In this document: in pieces, positions 9,191-19,304 of the stretch | How positions within the stretch are numbered: position 1 is the stretch's first letter | Layout: every line of letters starts with the position of its first letter | Source: Acidobacteriota bacterium | Lineage (GTDB): Bacteria > Acidobacteriota > Blastocatellia > Pyrinomonadales > Pyrinomonadaceae | Direction of reading: 5' to 3' | Length of the DNA stretch: 64,000 nt | Assembly: GCA_019239425.1 (NCBI GenBank) | Contig: JAFAZX010000006.1 | Coordinates: 1 to 64,000 of the forward strand | The notes under the pieces: generated by a model | What the model was told of the DNA's origin: nothing | Seen by the model: only the letters and a program-made list of their open reading frames with translations | The model's database searches: none | Program-made: the position numbers and the translations under genes

Positions 9191-9403
9191 GAAGTAAGCC
9201 TTTCTGTGTCAGGGCAGCGCGCCGTGGAAAAAGGTATGAAGCGGCGCGCGGCGATGAGTCTGTGGCGAGACACGGAGTCTCGCGTCCCGCCTGACAACGC
9301 GTAAAAGTTTGCGAGAAGGGATCACGTCGCGGCCGAAGTTTTTTGTGAGAGACTTGAAGGTCTGTCTTCGAAGGGGGCGCGGGCGGTGTCGAGGCAAAGA
9401 AGA

Positions 9404-9427
9404 ACGGGCGCCCCGGAGGACGCCCGT
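9404..9427 (-). terminator. Terminator of tRNA-Phe
   Basis: Seven-bp stem ACGGGCG/CGCCCGT. On the minus strand, 20 nt past the tRNA 3' end, it is followed by TCTTCTTT. Confidence 0.7.
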
Positions 9428-9447
9428 CGTGCTTCAGATTCTTTTGA

Positions 9448-9520
9448 TGGCCAGGGACGGAGTCGAACCGCCGACACCGCGATTTTCAGTCGCGTGCTCT
9501 ACCAACTGAGCTACCTGGCC
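9448..9520 (-). tRNA. tRNA-Phe (GAA)
   Basis: A 73-nt cloverleaf reads cleanly on the minus strand: acceptor GGCCAGG/CCTGGCC with discriminator A, D-arm GCTC-GAGC, anticodon stem CGCGA/TCGCG with loop CTGAAAA (anticodon GAA), and T-arm with loop TTCGACT. CCA is not encoded. A consensus promoter lies 31 bp upstream and a terminator 20 nt downstream. Confidence 0.97.
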
Positions 9521-9550
9521 GTTAAAGCTTGGCGCGCGAACAGAAGGCAG

Positions 9551-9579
9551 AGTATAGGGGCTCGAAACCGACCTGTCAA
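9551..9579 (-). promoter_or_regulatory. Consensus sigma70 promoter for tRNA-Phe
   Basis: On the minus strand: TTGACA (9579-9574), 17-bp spacer, TATACT (9556-9551). It is a near-perfect housekeeping promoter aimed at the tRNA 31 bp away, as expected for a stable RNA. Confidence 0.9.
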
Positions 9580-9626
9580 ACGCGCGCCCTCCCTGCGTTT
9601 TTTGTCAAATGCGTCACAAAAAAACG

Positions 9627-9654
9627 TTGACAATTTTTCGGCAGCGAGTATAAT
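9627..9654 (+). promoter_or_regulatory. Perfect consensus promoter for a small RNA
   Basis: TTGACA at 9627-9632, 16-bp spacer, TATAAT at 9649-9654: both hexamers match consensus exactly. It diverges from the tRNA-Phe promoter and reads into the candidate small RNA at about 9661. Confidence 0.88.
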
Positions 9655-9660
9655 CCGTCG

Positions 9661-9810
9661 CGTCTGAGGGTGGTGCCGGTTGCCAAACAGCCGGTGCGTT
9701 CCGCGAGGGACAACCAGCCGAAGCCCGAACATCGACAGTGCCCGCCCGTGCCAGCTCGACCGCCGTACGTGCCCCCCACGTCGCTACCTTCGAGCTGGCA
9801 CTTTAATTTT
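9661..9810 (+). ncRNA. Candidate abundant small RNA, family unknown
   Basis: About 150 nt between a perfect consensus promoter and an intrinsic terminator, with no credible ORF on this strand. The terminator has a 12-bp stem (9748-9759 with 9790-9801) enclosing an inner ACGTG/CACGT hairpin, then TTTAATTTT. The 5' part can form GTGCCGG/CCGGTGC around an 11-nt loop. Size and promoter strength would suit a housekeeping RNA such as 6S, but I cannot match 6S, SRP, tmRNA or a riboswitch by eye. It ends 11 bp before the convergent stop at 9822. Confidence 0.65.
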
Positions 9811-9821
9811 CCCTTAAAAAT

Positions 9822-11150
9822 TTAGATACCGGAACGCGCCGCGAGGAGTTCGTACTGGCGCGCGGCCTCCGCGACGACCTCGCGCTCGTCGAGCGTTTGT
9901 AGGTGACCTTCGCGCAGCAGCACCCGGCCGTCAATCAGCACGTCGCGCACGTCGCGCGCCTCCGCGGCGTAGACGACCGTCGAGACGACCTCGGGGCGAG
10001 GCGTCGTGTGCAGGCGTTCGAGTTCGAGAATCGTGATGTCGGCCAGCTTGCCGGCCTCAAGGCTCCCGATCTCACCTTCGAGGCCGAGGGCGCGCGCGCC
10101 GCCCGCGGTCGCCATGCGCAGGACGCGCGCGGCGGGCAGTGCGTCGGCGCCGCGGCTCACCTTCTGTAAGAGCGCGGCCGTGCGCATCTCTGTGAACATG
10201 TCGAGGCGGTTGTTGCAGGGCGCACCGTCCGCGCCGAGCGAGACCGAGACGCCGCGCGCGAGCAGCTCGGAGACGGGCGCAACGCCCGAGCCGAGCTTCA
10301 TGTTCGAAGAGGGGCAGTGCGCGACGTGCGTCCCCCCTGAAGTGAGCAGGCCCACTTCCTCTCCGTCGAGGTGGACGCAGTGCGCGAGCAGGACGTGCGG
10401 CCCGGAGATGCCGAGCGAGTCGAGGTAGAGGACGTTCCGCATCCCCGTCTCGCCCTCGACCAGCTCACACTCGGAGACGTTCTCCGAGGCGTGCGTGTGA
10501 ATCATCACGCCCCGCGCGCGAGCGAGCGTGGCCACGCGCTCCAGCAGCCCGCGCGTGCAGCTCACGGCGAAGCGCGGCGCGAAGCAGTAGCGCACGCGGC
10601 CCTCGGCGCGGCCGTGCCACTTCTCAAGGAGCGCGAGCGATTCGCGGATCGAGTCTTCGCCCTCTTCACGAAGGCCCGCGGGCACTTCGTCGCCCTTGTC
10701 CATCATGCACTTGCCGACCGTGGCGCGGAAGCCCGTCTCCTCGACGACGCGGAAGACCTCCTCCGTGTGGTTCACGGTCTCCATCGTGAGCGCGCAGGTC
10801 GTCCCGCCCCGAACCATTTCGGCCACGCCGAGCCGCGCCGAGGCGCGCAAGCTGGCCGGGTCGTGCGCCGCCTCCAAAGGCCACACGCGCCGCTTGAGCC
10901 AGTCGAGCAGGGCGAGGTCGTCGGCCGCGCCGCGGAAGAGCGTCTGGCAGAGGTGCACGTGCGTCTGCACGAAGCCGGGCAGGACGGCGCACCCGCGCGC
11001 GTCGATACAGACGTCGGCCGCGGCCGCGGACAGGTCGACCCCGACGGCCTCGATGCGGCGACCGCGCACGAGCACGTCGCCGTCCAGAACTCTTTCGGCG
11101 GCGTCCATCGTCACGACGGTGCCGCCCTTGATGAGGACAGTCTGCTCCAT
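9822..11150 (-). CDS. Amidohydrolase, S-adenosylhomocysteine/methylthioadenosine deaminase type
   Basis: 442 residues of the metal-dependent ATZ/TRZ-type amidohydrolases, which deaminate adenosine-like or other heterocyclic substrates. Metal ligands are visible: [18 protein letters not shown] (HxH near residue 65), [16 protein letters not shown] and the aspartate in [13 protein letters not shown]. The C-terminal strand LADITILEL is typical of the composite beta domain. Substrate is inferred from the [12 protein letters not shown] and GADGAPCNN motifs common in MTA/SAH deaminases; guanine deaminase is an alternative. No clear ribosome site precedes ATG 11150. It lies downstream of recA on the same strand, separated by a palindrome. 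Confidence 0.82.
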   Translation of the reverse strand: MEQTVLIKGGTVVTMDAAERVLDGDVLVRGRRIEAVGVDLSAAAADVCIDARGCAVLPGFVQTHVHLCQTLFRGAADDLALLDWLKRRVWPLEAAHDPASLRASARLGVAEMVRGGTTCALTMETVNHTEEVFRVVEETGFRATVGKCMMDKGDEVPAGLREEGEDSIRESLALLEKWHGRAEGRVRYCFAPRFAVSCTRGLLERVATLARARGVMIHTHASENVSECELVEGETGMRNVLYLDSLGISGPHVLLAHCVHLDGEEVGLLTSGGTHVAHCPSSNMKLGSGVAPVSELLARGVSVSLGADGAPCNNRLDMFTEMRTAALLQKVSRGADALPAARVLRMATAGGARALGLEGEIGSLEAGKLADITILELERLHTTPRPEVVSTVVYAAEARDVRDVLIDGRVLLREGHLQTLDEREVVAEAARQYELLAARSGI

Positions 11151-11212
11151 CAGTTTAAGGCGAAGAGAGTTTTAAAAGCGGAGTCTCTTGCCGCGCGATT
11201 ATCCACGAAAAA

Positions 11213-11281
11213 CCGTAAACCGTAAACCGTGACAGGAGAAAGGCGGCCCGCCTTCTTCCTGTCACGGTTTACGGTTTACGG
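11213..11281. repeat. 69-nt palindrome built from CCGTAAA heptamers
   Basis: Two arms of about 34 nt match as inverted repeats with only a small mismatch near the centre. Each arm starts with two or three CCGTAAA-type heptamers. It lies 15 bp past the recA stop codon and may act as a terminator. Confidence 0.85.
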
Positions 11282-11296
11282 CTTACGACTTTACTG

Positions 11297-12319
<1,023 letters not shown>

Positions 12320-12420
12320 GTTTGCTACCACTCTTTCTCGTCCCCTTTTCTCACGCTGTTGAAATGTGTGTGTCTTAACCACGAAGACCGGGACAGTCTA
12401 ACACAAACAACGCGAGAATG

Positions 12421-12432
12421 GAACAGTGTTTC
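12421..12432. promoter_or_regulatory. Possible LexA-type operator upstream of recA
   Basis: GAACAGTGTTTC is one mismatch from the GAAC-N4-GTTC palindrome used by some LexA proteins, and sits about 100 bp before recA. A single imperfect match is weak evidence. Confidence 0.3.
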
Positions 12433-12570
12433 ACGCTTGCAACAATATTTTTTTCACCCTGGCGGGGATGAAGCCGGAGGCGCGTCCTGAAGCCGGGACA
12501 ATATACGACACCGGACGTTTCAAGTCGAGCGCCTTTTCAGAGACCGTCCTTTGATGCGCGAGAACCCGTT

Positions 12571-13359
12571 TCAGTGGGGCAGCAGAGCGCGCGCGAAGTC
12601 GCCGACCCGTGTGACGAGGTCAGTCTGCGCGGCGTGCTTCTCTATCTCGGAGACGAGGGCGGAGCCGACGACCGCGGCGTCGGCGTAGGCCCAGATGTCC
12701 GCGACGTGCTGAGGCGTGGAGACGCCGAAGCCGACGGCGACGGGCAGGTCTGTGATGCCGCGCACGCGCCCGACGAGGCGGCGGGCCTCCGTGCTCATCT
12801 GGTCGCGCGCGCCGGTGACGCCCGCGCGCGAGACGGCGTAGACGAAGCCGCTGGCGCGGCCGGCGATCATCGAGAGCCGCGCGTCGGAGGTCGTCGGGGC
12901 GACGAGGAAGATTTGGTCGAGGCCGCGGCTTTTGAGCACCCCGTTGAATTCGGCAGACTCTTCGGGCACGAGGTCTGTGGCGAGCACGCCGTCCACGCCG
13001 ACGCGGACGCACTCTTCGGCGAGGCGTTCGAGGCCGAACTGAAGGAGAGGGTTGAAGTAGCTGAAGAGGATGACGGGCACGTCCGTCTCGCTCCTCGCCT
13101 CTTCAAGTACCCGGAGCACGTCGACGAGTCCGACGCCGTGGCGCAGCGCGCGCTCGGCGGCGCGCTGGATGACGGGGCCGTCGGCGACGGGGTCGCTGAA
13201 GGGCACGCCCAGCTCGATCAGCGTCGCGCCGGCGCGCGCGAGTTCGACGACGAGCGCGCGCGAGGTCTCGAGGTCTGGGTCGCCGACGGTGATGTATGGG
13301 ACGAAGCCGCCGCGGCCGTCGGCGCGGAGTTTTTTGAAAGCCGCTTCGATTCGACTCAC
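12571..13359 (-). CDS. trpA: Tryptophan synthase alpha chain
   Basis: 262 residues. Cleaves indole-3-glycerol phosphate to indole and glyceraldehyde 3-phosphate, passing indole to TrpB. The TIM-barrel catalytic region [20 protein letters not shown] carries the glutamate and aspartate. Later motifs are [17 protein letters not shown] and [16 protein letters not shown] start at 13359 overlaps the trpB stop by four bases (GTGA), so translation is coupled. It is the last gene of the trp set here. Confidence 0.96.
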   Translation of the reverse strand: MSRIEAAFKKLRADGRGGFVPYITVGDPDLETSRALVVELARAGATLIELGVPFSDPVADGPVIQRAAERALRHGVGLVDVLRVLEEARSETDVPVILFSYFNPLLQFGLERLAEECVRVGVDGVLATDLVPEESAEFNGVLKSRGLDQIFLVAPTTSDARLSMIAGRASGFVYAVSRAGVTGARDQMSTEARRLVGRVRGITDLPVAVGFGVSTPQHVADIWAYADAAVVGSALVSEIEKHAAQTDLVTRVGDFARALLPH

Positions 13360-14573
13360 GCCGCCTCTCCGTTCGTGAGTCCGGCCACGGTCTGCACGTC
13401 CTTGTCGCCGCGCCCCGAGAGGTTGACGACGACGGCCTCGCCGGACTTCATCTCGCGCGCGAGCTTGAGCGCGTGCGCGACGGCGTGGGCGGATTCGAGC
13501 GCGGGGATGATGCCTTCGAGCTTCGAGAGGAGGCCGAAGGCTTCGAGCGCCTCCTCGTCCGAGGCCGAGACGTACTCGACGCGCCCCTCGTCGTGGAGGA
13601 AGGCGTGCTCGGGGCCGATGGAAGGGTAGTCGAGGCCTGCGGAGATGGAGTGCGTCGAGGCGATCTGCCCGCGCTCGTCCTGCAGGACGTAGCTCAGAGT
13701 GCCTTGAAGGACGCCGGGCTTGCCGCCTCCCGCCTGGTTGAATCGCGCGGCGTGCAGGCCCAGTTCGGCGCCGGTGCCGCCGGCCTCGACGCCGACCATG
13801 CGGATGCCCTCATCTTTCAAGAAGGGGTGGAACAGACCTATCGAGTTCGACCCGCCGCCGACGCACGCGACGAGCGCGTCGGGCAGGCGCCCTTCCCTTT
13901 CGAGAAACTGCGCGCGCGCCTCGCGCCCGATGACGCTCTGGAACTCGCGCACCATGAGCGGGTACGGGTGCGGCCCGAGCGCGCTGCCCAGAAGGTAGTA
14001 GGTGTCGGCGACGTTCGTCACCCAGTCGCGCAAAGCCTCGTTGATGGCGTCCTTGAGCGTGCGCTGGCCCGCGTCCACCTCGCGCACCTCCGCGCCGAGC
14101 AGGCGCATGCGGAAGACGTTGAGCGCCTGCCGCTGCACGTCCTCGGAACCCATGTAGACGACGCACGTGAGTCCGAAGAGGGCGCAGACGGTCGCGGTCG
14201 CGACGCCGTGCTGCCCCGCGCCCGTCTCGGCGATGACGCGCCGCTTCCCCATCCGCCGCGCGAGCAGGACTTGCCCGAGCGCGTTGTTGATCTTGTGCGA
14301 GCCTGTGTGCGAGAGGTCTTCGCGTTTGAGGTAAATCGCGGCATTGCCGCCCGCGTGCTCTGTAAGCCGCGCGGCGTAGTGGAGCGGCGTCGGGCGGCCC
14401 GAGAAGTCTCTGAGCAGCGCTTCGAACTCGCGCTGAAAACTCTCGTCGTCGCGCGCCGAGTCGAAGGCTTCGGTCAGCTCTTCGAGCGGCGCCATCAAGG
14501 TCTCCGGCACGTAGCGCCCGCCGTAGCGCCCCCAGTGCCCGCCCGCGTCTGGATTCATATTCTGCACGCCCAT
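13356..14573 (-). CDS. trpB: Tryptophan synthase beta chain
   Basis: 405 residues. PLP enzyme condensing indole and serine to tryptophan. Landmarks are [13 protein letters not shown] near the N-terminus, [10 protein letters not shown] with the PLP lysine near residue 95, [13 protein letters not shown], and the phosphate-binding [13 protein letters not shown]. Two possible ATG starts exist, 14573 and 14558; neither has a strong ribosome site. It overlaps trpA by 4 bp. A palindrome separates it from the upstream GGDEF gene. Confidence 0.96.
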   Translation of the reverse strand: MGVQNMNPDAGGHWGRYGGRYVPETLMAPLEELTEAFDSARDDESFQREFEALLRDFSGRPTPLHYAARLTEHAGGNAAIYLKREDLSHTGSHKINNALGQVLLARRMGKRRVIAETGAGQHGVATATVCALFGLTCVVYMGSEDVQRQALNVFRMRLLGAEVREVDAGQRTLKDAINEALRDWVTNVADTYYLLGSALGPHPYPLMVREFQSVIGREARAQFLEREGRLPDALVACVGGGSNSIGLFHPFLKDEGIRMVGVEAGGTGAELGLHAARFNQAGGGKPGVLQGTLSYVLQDERGQIASTHSISAGLDYPSIGPEHAFLHDEGRVEYVSASDEEALEAFGLLSKLEGIIPALESAHAVAHALKLAREMKSGEAVVVNLSGRGDKDVQTVAGLTNGEAA

Positions 14574-14646
14574 TGAAGTTAGAATTGTGCCGACAGTCTA
14601 GCCCACGCGGAAGCGTTTTGGAAACGGGGCCACCTCACAGGAAGTA

Positions 14647-14721
14647 TTAACCACAGAGACACAGAGGCACAGCTTTTAGAGCAATACTCAACAAGCTGTG
14701 CCTCTGTGTCTCTGTGGTTAA
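14647..14721. repeat. CACAGAGA-type palindrome (copy 1)
   Basis: Two perfect 29-nt inverted arms (14647-14675, 14693-14721) around a 17-nt loop. Each arm is TTAAC plus three 8-nt units related to CACAGAGA. The right arm supplies the TAA stop of the GGDEF gene (14718-14720). Five similar elements occur in this window. Confidence 0.95.
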
Positions 14722-15671
14722 ATTCTGGAGCCGACGGCGGGGCCGGAGGCGGAAGCGAGGACGACGCGGTTGCGCCCCTCCTGCTTGGCGCGGTAGAGGG
14801 CGGCGTCGCTGGTGCCGAAAATCTCGCGCTCGGTGCGCGCGCTGTCGGGGCAGGAGGCGACGCCGATGCTGACAGTCACACCGCCGCTGACCTCTTCGAA
14901 AGGCTGTTCGGCCACGGCGAGGCGCACGCGCTCGGCGGCGGCGAAAGACTTGTCGCGGCCGACGCCCGCGAGCAGGAGCGCGAACTCCTCGCCTCCCAGG
15001 CGCGCGGCCGTGTCGTTGTCGCGCGAAAGCTCCGCGAGCACCTCGGCGACGGTGCGGATGACGCGGTCGCCGGCCGGGTGGCCGTAGGTGTCGTTGACGC
15101 GCTTCATGTGGTCGATGTCGAGGAGCATGAGCGCGCAGGGGATTTCGTAACGCCGCCAGCGCTCGACCTCCTGTTCGAGCGCCTTGCGGAAGCGCCGGCG
15201 GTTGGCGAGGCCCGTCAGGTAGTCTCGGTCGGCCTCCGCGCGCAGGCGGTCGACGGTCAGCCTGTAGCCGACGAGCTGTGCGGCGCGCGCCGCGAGTAAG
15301 GCGAACTCTTCGGGCAGTCGAAAGTAGTCCGAAGCTCCGGCGGCCATCGCCGCGCCGCGCCGCTCGGGCGTCGAGGGGTCGAAGCCGGCGACGATGACGG
15401 GAACCGGCTCCTGCGCGTCGGAGAGCGTGCGCGCGAGTTCTGTGGCGGTGACGCCCTTGACCGAGGCGTCGGCGACGACGACGTGCGGGCGCGCGCTGTG
15501 GAGCGCGACGAGCGCCTTGACGCCGCCGGCCACGCCCGCGACGTGGAAGCCGTACTCTTCGAGTCCCGCGCCGTAGGCGACGACGCGCGGGTCGTCGGTC
15601 ACGAGCAGGATTCGGCCCTGGTCGCGCGTCGGCTCGCGTCGGCCGTTGATGAATCGTGCGGTGGCAGTCAT
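14718..15671 (-). CDS. GGDEF diguanylate cyclase with degenerate receiver domain
   Basis: 317 residues from ATG 15671. The N-terminal receiver-like domain (ILLVTDDPRVVAYG) keeps the acidic pair and an aspartate in VVVADAS, but the usual Thr/Ser and Lys positions are replaced (VIVAGF; YFRLPEEF), so phosphorylation control is doubtful. The C-terminal GGDEF domain (about 160-310) has DYLTGLANRR, LLDIDHMKRVNDTYGH and an active-site GGEEF. RDND five residues before GGEEF matches the RxxD product-inhibition site, so c-di-GMP synthesis with feedback control is likely. It sits inside the trp cluster without obvious reason. Confidence 0.85.
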   Translation of the reverse strand: MTATARFINGRREPTRDQGRILLVTDDPRVVAYGAGLEEYGFHVAGVAGGVKALVALHSARPHVVVADASVKGVTATELARTLSDAQEPVPVIVAGFDPSTPERRGAAMAAGASDYFRLPEEFALLAARAAQLVGYRLTVDRLRAEADRDYLTGLANRRRFRKALEQEVERWRRYEIPCALMLLDIDHMKRVNDTYGHPAGDRVIRTVAEVLAELSRDNDTAARLGGEEFALLLAGVGRDKSFAAAERVRLAVAEQPFEEVSGGVTVSIGVASCPDSARTEREIFGTSDAALYRAKQEGRNRVVLASASGPAVGSRI

Positions 15672-15815
15672 CCGGGGAACTCGGGCGAAAATTGTAATGC
15701 TCGTCGGCCCAAACGGCGGGAGGCAAAGTCGGGGCAACCGGTTCGACACGGCTGCCGAACCCCTTGCTTGTTCACGGCCAGAATAACCGATGTGGTGGGA
15801 GAGGAGTCAAGGGGA

Positions 15816-15990
15816 AAGTGGGCAGAAGGCAGACGGCAGTAGGCAGTTGTCGGTGTTTACATTCGGGCCGAACAGCGAAAGGGTATTTCACCACAGAGAC
15901 ACAGCTCGTTGAGTAATTCCGCATCAAGCTGTGTCTCTGTGTCTCTGTGGTTAATTGTTCCCGGCTATTCGCTACCTGCCTACTGCTTTC
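15816..15990. repeat. Nested repeat: GTAGGCA heptamers around a CACAGAGA palindrome
   Basis: The outer left array (15820-15850, GGCAGAA/GGCAGTA units) faces an inverted remnant CTGCCTACTGC at 15977-15987. Inside lies a CACAGAGA palindrome whose left arm (15890-15906) has one 8-nt unit fewer than its right arm (15926-15953). The outer right arm encodes the last codons and stop of trpF. Confidence 0.8.
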
Positions 15991-16589
15991 ACAAAGCGGC
16001 GCATGAGTTCGGGACTCTTCCTTCCGGGTGAGGTCTCGACGCCGCTGCACACGTCCACGGCGTAGGGGCGGACGGCGGCGACGGCCGACGCGACGTTCTC
16101 GGGTGTGAGTCCGCCGGCGAGGAAGAGTCTGGCGACGCGCTCGCGGGTCTGTGAGGCGAGCGACCAGTCGAAGGTGTGGCCCGTCCCGCCGCGCTCGCCG
16201 GGGACGTATGCGTCGAGGAGGACGGCGTCGGTGTCGAAGGCGGCGGCCGTCTCCGCGCCGTAGTTCGGGCCGACGCGGAGCGCCTTGATCGTCTTCAGCC
16301 CGCGCAGGCTGCGACAGTATTCGGGCGTCTCGTCGCCGTGGAGCTGCGCCGCGCCGAGGCCGGCTTCGCGCGCGATGCGCTCAACGTCCGCGGGCCTGGC
16401 CTCGTTGACGAAGACGCCGACGCAGGTAGCACCCGCGGGGAGGCGTTCGACAATCTCTCGGGCCGCGGCGGGCGTGACGTAGCGCGGGCTGCGCGCGTAG
16501 AAGTTGAAGCCGAGCATGTCGGCTCCCGCGTCGAGCGCCGCCAGCGCGTCTTCGAGGTTCGTGATGCCGCAGACCTTAACGTGAGTCAT
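15972..16589 (-). CDS. trpF: Phosphoribosylanthranilate isomerase
   Basis: 205 residues. Third step of the tryptophan branch. Motifs are VKVCGITNLEDA with the catalytic cysteine, GADMLGFNFYARSPRYV, AAQLHGDETPEYC and LFLAGGLTPENV. ATG at 16589 has GAGG 7 nt upstream and lies 9 bp past trpC; a TTG at 16592 is less likely. The final residues KAVGR and the TAG stop are read from a GTAGGCA heptamer array. Confidence 0.95.
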   Translation of the reverse strand: MTHVKVCGITNLEDALAALDAGADMLGFNFYARSPRYVTPAAAREIVERLPAGATCVGVFVNEARPADVERIAREAGLGAAQLHGDETPEYCRSLRGLKTIKALRVGPNYGAETAAAFDTDAVLLDAYVPGERGGTGHTFDWSLASQTRERVARLFLAGGLTPENVASAVAAVRPYAVDVCSGVETSPGRKSPELMRRFVKAVGR

Positions 16590-16598
16590 CAACGTGCC

Positions 16599-17420
16599 TC
16601 AGACCGCGGCCTCGCCCCAGCCGCCCGCGCCCGCGAGATAACGCAGCGCGGCCTCCGGGTCTTCGGCCCGCATCAAAGTCTCGCCGACGAGGAAGGCGCG
16701 GAAGCCGCACGAGCGCAGGCGGTCAACGTCGCCCGCGCCGCGCAGCCCGCTCTCGCTGACAAGGATTGTGTCCGGGGGCGCGAGCGCCGACAGCTCGATT
16801 GAAGTCCGGAGCGTGACCTCGAACGTGCGCAGGTCGCGGTTGTTGACGCCGACGATGCGCGCGTCTAAACGCAGCGCGCGCTCCAGCTCCCCCGCGGTGT
16901 GAACTTCGACGAGCGCATCCATGTGCAGCTCGTCTTCGGTCAGGCGCAGCAGCCGCCCGAGCGTTTCGTCGTCGAGCGCGGCGACGATGAGCAGCAGCGC
17001 GTCTGCGCCGTTCGCGGCTGACTCGTAGACCTGATAGTCGTCGAAGACAAAGTCTTTGCGCAGGACGGGCAGCCGCGTGTGCGTTTTGGCTTCGCGCAGG
17101 TCTGCGAGCGAGCCGCGGAAGAAATCCTCCTCGGTCAACACCGAAAGGGCCGCCGCGCCGCCGCGCTCGTACGCGCTCACAATCTCCGCGACGGAAGCGC
17201 CGCCGCGAATCTCGCCCTTCGAAGGCGACGCGCGCTTGAACTCCGCGATGACGTTCACGCGCCCCGCGTCCTCCAACGCTTGACGAAAGACGTGCGGTCG
17301 GGCGTCGGCGCGAACTTCCAGGGCCGCACCACGCACCTCTTCCAAAGGCCGCGCCGCCTTCGCGTCGGCGAGCCGCCTCCCCTTCTGCTCGATAATCTTC
17401 GAAAGGATGTCGCTCGACAT
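16599..17420 (-). CDS. trpC: Indole-3-glycerol phosphate synthase
   Basis: 273 residues. Closes the indole ring from the TrpF product. Motifs are ILSKIIEQKGRRL, VIAEFKRASPSKGEI (catalytic lysine), VLTEEDFFRGS, VLRKDFVFDDYQVYES, IVGVNNRDLRTF and LVSESGLRGAGD. Its ATG directly follows the trpD stop (TGAATG), and trpF follows after 9 bp, so trpD-trpC-trpF is one translation-coupled block. Confidence 0.97.
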   Translation of the reverse strand: MSSDILSKIIEQKGRRLADAKAARPLEEVRGAALEVRADARPHVFRQALEDAGRVNVIAEFKRASPSKGEIRGGASVAEIVSAYERGGAAALSVLTEEDFFRGSLADLREAKTHTRLPVLRKDFVFDDYQVYESAANGADALLLIVAALDDETLGRLLRLTEDELHMDALVEVHTAGELERALRLDARIVGVNNRDLRTFEVTLRTSIELSALAPPDTILVSESGLRGAGDVDRLRSCGFRAFLVGETLMRAEDPEAALRYLAGAGGWGEAAV

Positions 17421-18524
17421 TCAACCCTCTGCCTTCGACGCGCGCACGAGTTCTTCGAGCTTCGCGAGCGCGGCGCCGCCGTCGATGCTCTCGGCGGCGA
17501 GACGCGCGCCCCCCCTCAAATCTTCGGCCGCGCCGCCGACGTAGAGCGCCGCCGCCGCGTTCAAGAGAACTAACGCGCGCCCCGCGTCGCGCCTCTCGCT
17601 CGACAGAATCGAACGGATGATCGCGGCGTTAGCCTCCGCGTCGCCGCCGCGCAAAGGTTCGAGCGAGGACGCCTCAAGTCCGAAATCTTCCGGCGCGACT
17701 TCGAAGACGCGCACGCCGCCTTCGGTCACCTCGGCGACCTTCGTCCGCCCGTCGAGCGTCACCTCGTCCAGGCCGTCCAGCCCGTGGACGACCCACGCGC
17801 GCTCCGACCCGAGCGCCCTCAAAGTGTGCGCGAGCGGCTCGACCAGAGCCTCGTGCCACACGCCGATGACCTGCCGCGGCGCGCCCGCGGGGTTGGTCAA
17901 AGGCCCGAGCAGGTTGAAGGTCGTGTGAACTCCCAGCTCCCTTCGCACCCCCGCGACGCGCGCGGTCGCGCCGTGGTAGAGCGGCGCGAACATGAAGCAG
18001 ACGCCCAACTCGTTCAGACAAACTTCGGAGACTTCCGGCGGCGCCGAGACGTTGACGCCGAGCGCCGTCAGAACGTCCGCGCTCCCCGAGCGGCTGGTCG
18101 CGGCGCGGCTCCCGTGCTTGGCGACGGGCAGCCCCGCGCCCGCGATGACGAAGGCCGCCGCGGTCGAGACGTTGAAGGTCTTCGCCGCGCTCGAACCCGT
18201 GCCCGCCGTGTCGACGAAGCGCTCGTGCCGCGCCCTGATGCGCACCGCGCGCCCGCGCATCGAGGAGGCGAGTCCCGCCAACTCCTCGACGGTCTCGCCC
18301 TTCACGGCCAAAGCGACCAGGGCCGCGCCGATCTGCGCGTCGGTCGCCGTGCCGTCGAGCAGCGCGTCCAACAAAGAGGCCGCCTCTTCCCTCTTCAAGT
18401 CCTCGCCGCGCATCAGGCGCAGGGTGAACTCGCGCAGCGGCGGCCCCGCGCGCTCGTCCCTGCGGGCGGGCGTCGGCAGAAGCCACTGCGGCAGGGTCTT
18501 CTTTCTTTGCGATTCGTCGGCCAT
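17421..18524 (-). CDS. trpD: Anthranilate phosphoribosyltransferase
   Basis: 367 residues. Attaches phosphoribose from PRPP to anthranilate. The PRPP-binding loop reads DTAGTGSSAAKTFNVST, slightly off the usual GTGGDG, followed by KHGSRAATSRSGSADVL, FMFAPLYHGA and FNLLGPLTNPAG. An N-terminal extension of about 25 residues precedes the usual helical domain. Its stop touches the trpC start. Upstream lies a CACAGAGA palindrome separating it from trpG. Confidence 0.96.
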   Translation of the reverse strand: MADESQRKKTLPQWLLPTPARRDERAGPPLREFTLRLMRGEDLKREEAASLLDALLDGTATDAQIGAALVALAVKGETVEELAGLASSMRGRAVRIRARHERFVDTAGTGSSAAKTFNVSTAAAFVIAGAGLPVAKHGSRAATSRSGSADVLTALGVNVSAPPEVSEVCLNELGVCFMFAPLYHGATARVAGVRRELGVHTTFNLLGPLTNPAGAPRQVIGVWHEALVEPLAHTLRALGSERAWVVHGLDGLDEVTLDGRTKVAEVTEGGVRVFEVAPEDFGLEASSLEPLRGGDAEANAAIIRSILSSERRDAGRALVLLNAAAALYVGGAAEDLRGGARLAAESIDGGAALAKLEELVRASKAEG

Positions 18525-18574
18525 AAAGCACTGGCAGCTTATTGCAGTTCCCGGTCGCGTGTAAATCAGAAGTA

Positions 18575-18650
18575 TTTAACCACAGAGACACAGAGACACA
18601 GCTTAAAGACAAAGTGCATCAAGCTGTGTCTCTGCGGCTCTGTGGTTAAA
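18575..18650. repeat. CACAGAGA-type palindrome (copy 3)
   Basis: Arms 18575-18604 and 18621-18650 are inverted copies with small mismatches (a GCGGCTC variant in the right arm), around a 16-nt loop. It lies between trpG (stop 18684) and trpD (start 18524). Confidence 0.93.
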
Positions 18651-18683
18651 ATTCTCTTCCTATATATTAAAGTCTCCGAAGAT

Positions 18684-19259
<576 letters not shown>

Positions 19260-19304
19260 GACGTGATTTGAGAATTCAAATTTGAAATCTGAAATTCTTA
19301 AGGC

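Noticed and set aside
9661..9810. Naming the small RNA as 6S RNA
   Set aside because: Length and promoter fit, but I could not draw the central bubble and closing stem of 6S from this sequence. Left unnamed.
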